Below, one piece after another: positions 11,650-22,068 of a stretch of 64,000 bases of DNA. Every line of letters starts with the position of its first letter. The stretch's first letter is position 1. The position numbers and the translations under genes are program-made. Source of the DNA: Macrothele yani (Eukaryota > Arthropoda > Arachnida > Araneae > Macrothelidae); NCBI GenBank assembly GCA_039090855.1, contig CM077002.1, positions 86,556,194 to 86,620,193 on the forward strand. Reading direction: 5' to 3'. The notes beneath the pieces were generated by a model. It saw only the letters and a list, made by a program, of their open reading frames with translations. It made no database searches and was not told the DNA's origin.

Positions 11650-11998
11650 ATAATGTTAAAAAATGGAACACTTCATATTTTCTTAGGGGCGGTTTTGATG
11701 AAACACGTTTCAGTAAAAACAGTGAAATTCCCATTGAATAACATGGGGAACTATGAAATTTAAGAAGCACGTTTTCGTTCAAGGAAAATATTTTAAATGG
11801 TCTATTTTCGATTCAGTTGAAAACGATTCAGGTAGAAAACAGAATGCAGAAAAAGCAGTCACAGCAAGTTCCTGAAAGTTGAAAATAGATGAGGTTGAAA
11901 TTTGGAAAAATGTCTAAGGAAAGAAATTGTTATAAAACACAGACTGTTTTAGTTTTCCCAGGCTAGCGGGGTCTTCAGTGAGAGCACTTCTTCTTTTT
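11650..11998. other. Left-arm-specific 350 bp segment
   Basis: The flanks on both sides match the right arm, where they meet near 17402-17425 with about 20 bases of unrelated filler rich in TTC. This is an insertion on the left or, more likely given the filler, a deletion on the right with end-joining filler. Nothing coding is seen in it. Confidence 0.75.
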
Positions 11999-13110
11999 CA
12001 ACCCAAAGAATGAAGCGAGTCAGTTTGAAACATTTCAAACTCCCCGAAAATAAGCCGTGTACTCTGGTTTCGGCTCAATACAGTAAAGCATTGCTCTCAG
12101 ACCAGTCGGAATTCCGCCCCGATTGGTTGCCTAATGGAAAACCTTAGACCCATCTCCAATAACAATACCCAAATATTCTTAAGAAAAGTCTAGCAAAAAA
12201 GCACTAGTTCCCCATTAAATCAATTGCATTCATCCTGTTACTGTTTTACACATTTCAAAAAAGAACTTTACATTCTCACTTTTACTTTAAAATTCTTGAA
12301 AAGCTTAATATTTTCACTCATTTCCATAAAAAAAAATTCCCTTAAAATTTAATTAAAAAAAAAAATTACTCTTAAAATTTATGCCTTAAAACTAAAAAAA
12401 TATTTATGCTTAATATTTCAATAAATAATAAATATTCACAAACTCACCTTCTACCTTGCCAATAAAAAAAAAACTACATTCATTTCTGAATTTATATAAT
12501 CGAAATCATTATTTCTCCAAGTAGTTCTTTTCCTATGATTGTAGAGAGGAACTCTTCTAAAATCTTCCCTTTTAAACATGTGTTCGACACAGACTGTTTA
12601 GTTTTTCCAGGCTAGGGGGTCTTCAGTGAGAGCGCTTCATCTTTTCAACTCAAAGAAGAAAGCGAGTCAGTTTGAAACATTTCAAACTCCCCGAAAATAA
12701 GCCGTGTACTCTGGTTTCGACTCAATACAGTAAAGCATTGCTCTCAGACCAGTCAGAAATCCACCCGATTGGTCACCTAATTGAAAACATCAGGACCATT
12801 TCCAATAGCAATACCCAAATTTCCTTAAGAAAAGTCTAGCAAAAAAGCACTAGTTACCTATTAAAACAATTGCATTCATCCTGCTACTGTTTAAACATTG
12901 CGAAAAAGAAATTTCTTTTACTTTTTAAAATTCTTGAAAGCTTAAATTTTTGTCTCATTTCAATAAAAAAATTATTTCACCTAAAATTTAATTTAAAAAA
13001 AATTACTCTTTAAATGTATGCCTCAAAACTAAAAAATATTTACGCTTAATATTTCAATAAATATTCCCAAACTCACCTTCTCACTTGCCAACTAAAAAAA
13101 AAAAAAAAAA
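11938..13110. repeat. Direct duplication, about 650 bp unit, left arm
   Basis: Copy one starts near 11940 and copy two near 12589. Both begin ACAGACTGTTT(T)AGTTTT and share GAGTCAGTTTGAAACATTTC, AATACAGTAAAGCATTGCTC and an AT-rich tail ending in an A-tract. Divergence between copies is clearly higher (about 10% by eye) than between the palindrome arms, so the duplication is older than the arms' last homogenisation. Mirror copies lie at 16286-17405. Confidence 0.9.
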
Positions 13111-13111
13111 A

Positions 13112-13399
13112 CTATAACAATTCTTCAGTCCACTTGAATTCCCTAACACGAACTTTGATTACAGAAGAAAATACGGAAACAGTCATAAAAAGATTTCCTC
13201 CTAAATGAAAATAATGTTCAGGAATTGATTCCAGACTGAATCCAATAGAACAGCTTTTCTCAGGTTGAACCTCCAGAACACAAGTGGAGACGAATGAAAA
13301 CTCATCACAATTTTCAGATGGAATCAAAGCATTTGAACAGCTGGGGGAACCAACACACTGCTTCTTAGCGAAAGAAACAGAAACGTCTGGAAGATTCAT
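13112..13399 (-). CDS. Small ORF with PC4/Sub1-like motif, left arm (intact copy)
   Basis: 95 codons starting ATG, reading MNLPDVSVSFAKKQC..., with a C-terminal stretch HYFHLGGNLFMTVSVFSSVI then KVRVREFKW. The pattern (F)xLGxNxxxTVxxFxxxIxVxIREF resembles the first half of the PC4/p15 coactivator fold, a single-stranded-DNA-binding domain. The second half, which normally carries a P-x-K-x-G-(I/V)-x-L motif, is absent because the frame stops after EELL. It reads outward from the palindrome centre. The right-arm copy has one T fewer in a T-run and is frameshifted. It could be a captured gene fragment or chance similarity; no other gene is close. Confidence 0.45.
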   Translation of the reverse strand: MNLPDVSVSFAKKQCVGSPSCSNALIPSENCDEFSFVSTCVLEVQPEKSCSIGFSLESIPEHYFHLGGNLFMTVSVFSSVIKVRVREFKWTEELL

Positions 13400-14048
13400 A
13401 CAGCTTCTTTCCCAATGAATAAATGTGGAAAAAATAACGTTACCCAGCTGATGGAAACAGAATTTGAAAGACTTGATGACGTCTTACTTTATTCAAACTT
13501 AGAACAGAACTAAAATTCACTAAGCGTTTCCTTTGCATACTGTGACTAATGCATGACCCTTATCACAACACGTGTTGTTGTGTCACCATGCGTCAGCGCT
13601 TCACGGTGACTGTTTCCTTATCTGTTCATCTCTCAACGAACATGCTATCGACTCTAATCAGACAAAGCTTATTTTCAGGTAAATTCTTAGAGAAAAACGA
13701 AAGGACTTCATTATAATTAATTTTCATATCCAGAGAGATAAAACTAAAATGTATTCGGTAAGAAATTCTTCATGGTTGAATTTTCCACAAAAGGAATACG
13801 GAAAGCGAAAGAATTTAATCAGACACCCTGAAAGAATTCATCTCAGAATTAAAACCGCTTTTGAAAAAAAAAAAAAACCCAGTAAACTATAGAATACTTT
13901 GTTTGTCACATAAAGAAAACACAGTGTACGATTTCAATATTCCCCTTTTTCTTAAAATTTCTCCCACGTGATGACTTAGGTCAACTGAGTCCAGAAATGC
14001 TTCGTCTACTTTAGTATTTCGATTCCGAGGAAGTTCTTCCCGATACTG

Positions 14049-14493
14049 TTAAGATATTTTCTCAAAATCCAGTTGTAAAATAATTTTGGTCATGTTTATT
14101 TGATTGTCGTTGTCGGAGATTTCCAACCCGTTCATATCCACCATGTCATACACTGTGTCCCCGAGAGTTTCTTCAAGCAGAAAAGAGCCTTCATTCCACA
14201 GAAATTCTTCTTTTGGTGTTTGTAATGTTTCCAAAGTCAAATTATTTTTTTTCCAATGCTTTCTTAATTAAAGCTGAAAACGAAATGGATCGAAGAAACG
14301 TCTGTAGTATGACTCTTAACATAGTAGATTTCTTATCACCCACTTTAGTCCAATGTTCGCCACACAGAGAAATTTCAGATTTCAAAATTTCACCATCCTG
14401 ACCCACTTTTTTCTGAGTGAAATCCAATACATGGTGAAAATCTCGACTTATGCATTCCTTTGAGTGGGGAATCGCTCTCATGAAAGGAGGCAA
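14049..14493 (-). pseudogene. Left-arm copy of the unknown central ORF, frameshifted
   Basis: Mirror of the ORF at 14913-15506. It reads MRAIPHSKECISRDFHHV... outward from the centre but has one extra A in a homopolymer within the codons for ALEK, which shifts the frame and stops it. The downstream half (ending LDFEKIS and the same TAA) is intact in its own frame. Either a real mutation or a homopolymer-length sequencing error would explain it. Confidence 0.6.
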
Positions 14494-14675
14494 CGGTTAA
14501 AATCGACATTGATTAAAATTGGAGAAAAGAAAATATGAGAATTGAATAAATAATGCATAGACGGGATTCCCAAAAACATAAAAAATATAAGTTTTATATA
14601 AAAAAAAAATTCCATGAAAAATATTGGAGGGCGAATGATATCTCACATCGTCATCCATTCCACCCAAAATTAAAC

Positions 14676-14712
14676 AAATACGTGTACTGACAACAGAGAT
14701 TTAATGGACTTC
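14676..14712. other. Central spacer of the giant palindrome
   Basis: About 37 bp that do not pair, between arm ends with CCCAAAATTAAAC at the left and CGTTAAATTTTGGGAGG at the right. It lies between the two divergently reading copies of the central ORF, so any promoter for them would be here or in the adjoining arm ends. Confidence 0.85.
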
Positions 14713-14912
14713 GTTAAATTTTGGGAGGAGTGGAAGACCGATGTGAGATATCATTCACCCTCCAATATTTTTCACGGAATTTTTTTTTTTTTTATATAAA
14801 ACTTATATTTTTTATGTTTTCGGGAATCCCGTCTATGCATTATTTATTCAATTCTCATATTTTCTTTTCTCCAATTTTAATCAATGTCGATTTTAAACGT
14901 TGCCCCCCTTTC

Positions 14913-15506
14913 ATGAGAGCGATTCCCCACTCAAAGGAATGCATAAGTCGAGATTTTCACCATGTATTGGATTTCACTCAGAAAAAAGTGGGTCAGGATG
15001 GTGAAATTTTGAAATCTGAAATTTCTCTGTGTGGCGAACATTGGACTAAAGTGGGTGATAAGAAATCTACTATGTTAAGAGTCATACAACAGACGTTTCT
15101 TCGATCCATTTCGTTTTCAGCTTTAATTAAGAAAGCATTGGAAAAAAATAATTTGACTTTGGAAACATTACAAACACCAAAAGAAGAATTTCTGTGGAAT
15201 GAAGGCTCTTTTCTGCTTGAAGAAACTCTCGGGGACACAGTGTATGACATGGTGGATATGAACGGGTTGGAAATCTCCGACAACGACAATCAAATAAACA
15301 TGACCAAAATTATTTTACAACTGGATTTTGAGAAAATATCTTAACAGTATCGGGAAGAACTTCCTCGGAATCGAAATACTAAAGTAGACGAAGCATTTCT
15401 GGACTCAGTTGACCTAAGTCATCACGTGGGAGAAATTTTAAGAAAAAGGGGAATATTGAAATCGTACACTGTGTTTTCTTTATGTGACAAACAAAGTATT
15501 CTATAG
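14913..15506 (+). CDS. Unrecognised ORF next to the palindrome centre, with in-frame TAA
   Basis: From ATG at 14913 the frame runs 143 codons (MRAIPHSKECISRDFHHVLD ... LDFEKIS) to TAA at 15342-15344. It then continues open in the same frame for another 53 codons (starting QYREELPRNRN, with a charged HHVGEILRKRG segment) to TAG at 15504-15506. Composition is protein-like: mixed, charged and acidic near EISDNDNQ, unlike the T-run frames elsewhere in the arm. I recognise no family, membrane segment or signal peptide. The TAA is present in both arms and could mark a pseudogene, readthrough (TAA is followed by CAG) or an exon edge (TTAACAG resembles an acceptor). The frame is also open upstream of the ATG, but that part is T-rich. 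Confidence 0.45.
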
Positions 15507-15992
15507 TTTACTGGGTTTTTTTTTTTTTCAAAAGCGGTTTTAATTCTGAGATGAATTCTTTCAGGGTGTCTGATTAAATTCTTTCGCTTTCCGTATTCCT
15601 TTTGTGGAAAATTCAATCATGAAGAATTTCTTACGGAATACCTTTTAGTTTTATCTCTCTGGATATGAAAATTAATTATAATGAAGTCCTTTCGTTTTTC
15701 TCTAAGAATTTACCTGAAAATAAGCTTTGTCTGATTAGAGTCGATAGCATGTTCGTTGAGAGATGAACAGATAAGGAAACAGTCACCGTGAAGCGCTGAC
15801 GCATGGTGACACACCAACACGTGTTGTGATAAGGGTCATGCATTAGTCACAGTATGCAAAGGAAACGCTTAGTGAATTTTAGTTCTGTTCTAAGTTTGAA
15901 TAAAGTAAGACGTCATCAAGTCTTTCAAATTCTGTTTCCATCAGCTGGGTAACGTTATTTTTTCCACATTTATTCATTGGGAAAGAAGCTGT

Positions 15993-16283
15993 ATGAATCT
16001 TCCAGACGTTTCTGTTTCTTTCGCTAAGAAGCAGTGTGTTGGTTCCCCCAGCTGTTCAAATGCTTTGATTCCATCTGAAAATTGTGATGAGTTTTCATTC
16101 GTCTCCACTTGTGTTCTGGAGGTTCAACCTGAGAAAAGCTGTTCTATTGGATTCAGTCTGGAATCAATTCCTGAACATTATTTTCATTTAGGAGGAAATC
16201 TTTTATGACTGTTTCCGTATTTTCTTCTGTAATCAAAGTTCGTGTTAGGGAATTCAAGTGGACTGAAGAATTGTTATAGTTTT
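15993..16283 (+). pseudogene. Right-arm copy of the PC4-like ORF, frameshifted
   Basis: Mirror of 13112-13399. The sequence is the same up to the codons for HLGGNL, then a T-run is one base shorter (four instead of five T) and the frame ends at TGA. The remainder (MTVSVFSSVIKVRVREF) persists in another frame. Because the arms otherwise agree, this single base decides whether the protein is complete. Confidence 0.55.
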
Positions 16284-16285
16284 TT

Positions 16286-17405
16286 TTTTTTTTTTTTTTT
16301 AGTTGGCAAGTGAGAAGGTGAGTTTGGGAATATTTATTGAAATATTAAGCGTAAATATTTTTTAGTTTTGAGGCATACATTTAAAGAGTAATTTTTTTTA
16401 ATTAAATTTTAGGTGAAATAATTTTATTTTTTTATTGAAATGAGACAAAAATTTAAGCTTTCAAGAATTTTAAAAAGTAAAAGAAATTTCTTTTTCGCAA
16501 TGTTTAAACAGTAGCAGGATGAATGCAATTGTTTTAATAGGTAACTAGTGCTTTTTTGCTAGACTTTTCTTAAGGAAATTTGGGTATTGCTATTGGAAAT
16601 GGTCCTGATGTTTTCAATTAGGTGACCAATCGGGTGGATTTCTGACTGGTCTGAGAGCAATGCTTTACTGTATTGAGTCGAAACCAGAGTACACGGCTTA
16701 TTTTCGGGGAGTTTGAAATGTTTCAAACTGACTCGCTTTCTTCTTTGAGTTGAAAAGATGAAGCGCTCTCACTGAAGACCCCCTAGCCTGGAAAAACTAA
16801 ACAGTCTGTGTCGAACACATGTTTAAAAGGGAAGATTTTAGAAGAGTTCCTCTCTACAATCATAGGAAAAGAACTACTTGGAGAAATAATGATTTCGATT
16901 ATATAAATTCAGAAATGAATGTAGTTTTTTTTTTTTTTATTGGCAAGGTAGAAGGTGAGTTTGTGAATATTTATTATTTATTGAAATATTAAGCATAAAT
17001 ATTTTTTTAGTTTTAAGGCATAAATTTTAAGAGTAATTTTTTTTTTAAATTAAATTTTAAGGGAATTTTTTTTTTTATGGAAATGAGTGAAAATATTAAG
17101 CTTTTCAAGAATTTTAAAGTAAAAGTGAGAATGTAAAGTTCTTTTTTGAAATGTGTAAAACAGTAACAGGATGAATGCAATTGATTTAATGGGGAACTAG
17201 TGCTTTTTTGCTAGACTTTTCTTAAGAATATTTGGGTATTGTTATTGGAGATGGGTCTAAGGTTTTCCATTAGGCAACCAATCGGGGCGGAATTCCGACT
17301 GGTCTGAGAGCAATGCTTTACTGTATTGAGCCGAAACCAGAGTACACGGCTTATTTTCGGGGAGTTTGAAATGTTTCAAACTGACTCGCTTCATTCTTTG
17401 GGTTT
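16286..17405. repeat. Direct duplication, right arm (mirror of 11938-13110)
   Basis: Both duplicated units are present in reverse orientation, including GAAACATTTCAAACTGACTC-type segments as complements. The outer unit ends at the filler junction near 17402, where the left-arm-specific segment is missing. Confidence 0.88.
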
Positions 17406-17534
17406 TTTCTTCATTCTTCAACCCTATAAGAGAATGTACTTTTCCGAAACGAACATTATCAGTTTTCAACTTTTCCTAAAACGATCTTTCAATCAAAAAT
17501 TTAAACCCTTCTCAATATGAACTTATGAATGCAT

Positions 17535-17540
<6 letters not shown>

Positions 17541-17588
<48 letters not shown>
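17541..17588. repeat. (GA)n microsatellite, right arm
   Basis: About 24 GA units; the mirror of the 29-unit CT tract at 11479. Confidence 0.97.
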
Positions 17589-17590
<2 letters not shown>

Positions 17591-20500
17591 CAACTCAAAA
17601 GAATGATACTTTATGAAAAATAGATTAAGAAAAGAAGTTTTAAGTTACATAGGGAAAAACAAGAAACGAACGACGATATGAAGTAGAAAAAGAATAAAGT
17701 TTACATGAAGAAATACTGAATTTGATGCGAAAAGAGCCACTTAATGCTTTGAACATGGGAAACTTGTTTCAGTAAAAAAAAAATTCTTATTCTTATGATT
17801 TCTTTAAGAAAACTGACATTTTCAGTACATTTATGCTTTTCTATGAAAGTTTTTCTCAAAGGACTCGATTAAGTTGATCTCAAGCCTTTGAAGTAAATGG
17901 GAAGAAAAATAACATGTCTATGTGTTATGAGAAAATGAAAGAATATCCTTAAGACAGCGTGAAGTGAATTGAACATCAAGCAGTTGTATGATGTTTTACT
18001 ATCGTATATGTACATACATTTCGGGAAAATATCTTCTAAAGTTAGAGAGAAAAAATATATGAATATTAAAAAAAAAAAAAAAAACCTAAAACAAAAACAT
18101 CTCCTTAGATTTACAAAGAGAGTATTTGAAGTAGAAAGAATGATGGAATGCTTTGAATAGGAATTTCTTGTTTCATTGAAGGGATTCTTATTTTGGAATT
18201 TTTTTTTAAAAAGAGAAACTATCATTTTCAGAAAATTTCTGGTGGAGTCGAACTTGGACATTTAACAAAATTCTTGGGTATATAGGAATTTGAAGAAAGT
18301 TTATGGAATGAAACATGAAGAGAAAGAAATGGGTTGAAAGACTTAACATTCAAGCTTCGTCAATTTATTTGGTTCCTCATACAATTCTGTGGAAATTTTA
18401 CGTTTTTGGGAGAACTCATTTTTTTTTTTTCAAAATCAACCCTTTAGAAGTTTTTAAGATAGAAAAAATATTGACTAAGGGGAATCTTAAGTAATACAAA
18501 TTCTGACTTGAAGCACTTTTAAGTAAGAAAATATTTGTCTGAAGTAATTTTTCAATGTATAAGCATTGACATCTGACTAATCGCCCGTCCAAAATTAAAT
18601 CCTGGGGAGGCTTGAGTTATGAGCTTTTGAATTACGACACTAGCTTTCTACCTTCCTTGGAAACAGTGGACTAAATCAGGGTCTGCTTATTTCCCTTGTA
18701 GTGGTTCACGACTGATCTCTTAAATCTTGAATGAACGGCAAAGTTCAAACGCTCTGTCCCATTGAGTCACCAGTTTTAGATTTTTGTCATCTTAGACAGT
18801 TAAGTTTGCTCAGAAAACTATGCTTTTGCAAGCTTGAGTTTGCGTTCAAAGTTCAAAACCAGAATTTAGTTTAATCTACCAAGAAAAGGGATTTCATGTC
18901 ATATGAGGTTTTCCAGCAAAGCAGTAGACGCGTGAAAACTGTCGCACAAGATAGTCATTTTCCGGTAGAAGAAGGGAGATTCCAAAGTTAATTTCTTGGG
19001 GGAAAGCGTAAAAACACTCTTCGTTCACTGGAGAGAGCGTAAAAACACTCTTCTTTCATGTTTTAATTTAAACCTCGAGGAATTAGTATCTAACTATGAA
19101 AAGGAAGTTCTAAAGATTTAGGAGCATTTACACTAAAATCCTACAATGACTTTATTTGAAATAGTGAAGAATCGGCCTTAGAGACTAAAATACATCTGAA
19201 GATTTTAGACACATTTCTGTTCAAAAGTAAAGTCGAATGGAAAAATAAGAGCAATTAAATCGATAGGAAAAGATTGATAGGTTGAATCAGAAAAAAAAAA
19301 CTAAGAAAAAAAAAAAGAAGTTTCATAAAAATAAACCAAAGTTTTAAGAATCATACAACACTGAATAGAAGGAAAAACATAATAAGTAAAATAAGGGGAA
19401 TACGATATTTTCACTATGAGAATTTGGAAACATTTGCTTTTCTTACGAATTAGTAAAACGTGAAATAAAAATGTTTATAGGAAGTACGGACTTAGTCGCA
19501 ATGTCTCCAGAATGAAAGCTTTTTCTGCTGAGACAATGAATAAAAAATACGATAATGAAAACCTAATTGAAACGAAAGAAAAGGTCAATGAAACTAAACG
19601 TCTAAAGAAAAAATGCGGCTGGCACAGAAGTTAAAAATGATGGGACCGATACGGGAGAACTGGACATTTAGTGAAAGAAATATACGCGAAGTTTTGAAAC
19701 ATCTCAATTTAAAGCGAACTAAATGAGGGAAAGGAATGAGATTGGGGAAGTTCTTATTAACTTTGATGAGGTGAGGAAACAATAAAAATTTAGTTATACA
19801 TGAAATAAAGTAAAAAAAAAAAAATAGCTCGTTTAAGAATATGATTTTTGGTGAAAGTAGGAAATTTTAGTTGAAATGTCATGACCAGCATTTCGAAAAG
19901 AAATAGATTGAGTTGATATGTATGGAAAAGAAGTAAGAACTTCTTTATTTTCGCTATGGGGGTGGGGAATAACTGCTTTTCTGATGAGTTAGTAAAACGT
20001 TAAAAAAATAATGTTTATGGGATGAACGGAATCACTAGCTTTGCCTCTAGAATGAATGTTTTTTCGGACGAGACAGAAAAATATACAGCCCAAAGAATAC
20101 AAATTTTATCGTAAGAAAAAAGGTTTTAGATTGTATGTCTTGACAATGAATGCTTTCTTATTGGGACAGTCCACGAAAAGTATAGCAAACTAGGAAAGAA
20201 TAAAAAAAAATGCATATTTGATTACATGCAAAGCTTTGAGGAATATTTTTAAGCAAGTTTGAAAATATGCTATATAAGGAAACAAAAATCTGATGACTTG
20301 CTACATCTAAAATAATCGTTTTGTTGAAATGAAATGAAAAAAAAAAAAAAAAGAGTCCAAATAAATGGAGTCACAAGTTTGACCAAGTAAGAAAACAATT
20401 ACTGACATACTGAAAAGTTTTACGAAATTTCAAAAAAAAAAAGATGAAGTAAAATAGCGAAATTGGGAAGCTATAATGATATGCGAAATAAAGTAAGAAA

Positions 20501-20612
20501 ATATTGTTTCATCAGAATTGTAACTGTGAAAGACCTGTAGAGTTCTTGAACACACGAAAAAATTACGAGAAAATAATATTGCAAAGGCGAAAGACTCAGA
20601 ATTAGCATGAAG
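17589..20612. other. Right arm, AT-rich interior without a supportable gene
   Basis: The reverse complement of 8451-11478, with the same A/T-tract-rich composition. Open frames such as 17869-18261 (minus) are conserved with the other arm, but one homopolymer difference changes the middle of the predicted peptide. This argues against protein-level constraint. Confidence 0.5.
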
Positions 20613-21224
20613 TCATTTAAAAAAAAAAAAAAAAAAATGACAAAGTCCAATAATTACTGCGAACAGGAACGAAATCGTTTCTAAAGAAGCATTTCCTCGT
20701 CTCATGATCTGTAATAAAATTGAATAAAGGAAAAAGAAAAGTTCCCCAGAAAATTCATTACATCTACACGAAAAAACTCCCTCAAAACATACAAAAAATA
20801 TCAAAAATTCATGATGAAATAACGTAAAAGTTATAAAAAAGAAAAGAGCTGGAATTCATAGTACATGAAAACATTACGACTAGAAAAAAATATATTGGAA
20901 AGGCGAAAGACTCAGAATTAACATGTCTACATTTCCGCTTGATTTCCCAACATTTTTGTCAAAGTCCAATAGTTACTGCGAACAGGAACGAAATCGTTTC
21001 TAAATAAGCATTTCCCCGTCTCATGGTCTGAAATAAAATGAAATGTATGAAAAAGAAAAGTTCCCAAGAAAATTCATTACATCTACACGAAAAAACTCCC
21101 TCAAAACATACAAAAAATATATAAAAAAAAACCATGAAGAAATAATGTAAAAGTAATTAAAAAAAAAATAGAGTGAATACGTAGTACACGAGACCACCTG
21201 ACCAATTTTTTGAAACCAAATCAT
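20613..21224. repeat. Tandem duplication, right arm (mirror of 7844-8450)
   Basis: Two copies of the roughly 300 bp unit as reverse complements of the left-arm duplication. Confidence 0.85.
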
Positions 21225-21398
21225 CGTGAGTTAGGACCTTGCTAAGACCGTTAGAGCATTTTTACTAAATTGGAAAGAAAATTCCTAAGCATCGTTACGT
21301 AAAAATTTCCTCCGGTGAAAAATAACATCGAAGAGGAGGAAAAATCCCGCTTGAAAACCACTGGAATAAATGCAAAAAATCCCAACGGACCCACTCGG

Positions 21399-21993
21399 TT
21401 GTTGCCATCCCTCAAAATCAAAGATCCATCGAAAGTTCCAAAAAGCACCGCTAGGGGCAGCACATCGAGTTGACATTCCCCCATATATCCACCCCCTATC
21501 CCTCTCGGTCGTTGCCATCCCTCAAAAACAAAGTTCCATTGAAAGTTCCAAGAAGCACCGCTAGGGGGCAGCACATCATGGGGACGATCGCGTGATAAAA
21601 ATTCTGACTCGGGGACAGCACATCGAGTTGACATCCCCCTATATCCACCCCCTTTCCCTCTCGGTCGTTGCCATCCCTCAAAAACAAAGTTCCATTGAAA
21701 GTTCCAAGAAGCACCGCTAGGGGGCAGCACATCATGGGGACGATCGCGTGACAAAAATTCTGACTTGGGGGCAGCACATCGAGTTGACATCCCCCTATAT
21801 CCACCCCCTTTCCCTCTCTGTCGTTGCCATCCCTCAAAAGTTCCATTGAAAGTTCCAAGGAGCACCGCTAGGGGGCAGCACATCATGGGGACGATCACGT
21901 GATAAAAATTCTGACTCGGGGGCAGCTGGGGCAGCCTTTGGACAGCCGGGGACAGCCTCGTGGATAGCCGGGGATAGCCTCGTGGACAGCCAA
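21399..21993 (-). repeat. Terminal tandem array of the right arm
   Basis: Four units carry CACCGCTAGGGGGCAGCAC or the one-G-shorter form near 21448, 21558, 21713 and 21863, against three in the left arm. The extra unit is about 150-190 bp. The outermost 80 bases are the GGGGATAGCCTCGTGGA-type mini-repeat. Motif orientation is opposite to that of the left array. Confidence 0.9.
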
Positions 21994-22061
21994 TGTTAAG
22001 TCTATGGAGGGCTGTCCCTGTGCCAGAAGTCTCCATTTTCCTCTACTTAGCTGAGCAGAAG

Positions 22062-22068
22062 GTATATA
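22062..22068. repeat. Right copy of the 7-bp flanking repeat
   Basis: GTATATA directly after the arm end (CTACTTAGCTGAGCAGAAG). It pairs with 7160-7166. The right arm carries about 10 extra bases at its tip relative to the left. Confidence 0.55.

Larger units (their letters stand above)
7160..22068. mobile_element. Giant palindrome (14.9 kb) with 7-bp flanking repeat; putative foldback element
   Basis: The left arm (7167 to about 14675) is the reverse complement of the right arm (about 14713 to 22061), leaving only about 37 bp unpaired. Stretches I compared differ by about 1-2%, mostly single substitutions and homopolymer lengths. Larger differences are one extra tandem unit in the right array, a roughly 350 bp segment present only in the left arm (11650-11998), and a longer CT tract on the left. 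Both ends are tandem repeats with the core CCGCTAGGGGGCAGC. GTATATA flanks the structure directly on both sides (7160-7166, 22062-22068). Seven-base duplications and repeat-built long termini are known for Galileo, a P-superfamily foldback element; assignment to that group is inference. No transposase is visible inside. Confidence 0.85.

Noticed and set aside
17869..18261. A 130-codon frame conserved in both arms (also 10806-11195)
   Set aside because: Rich in F, S and K from T/A runs. Conservation follows from arm identity, and a homopolymer change alters the middle of the peptide between arms.
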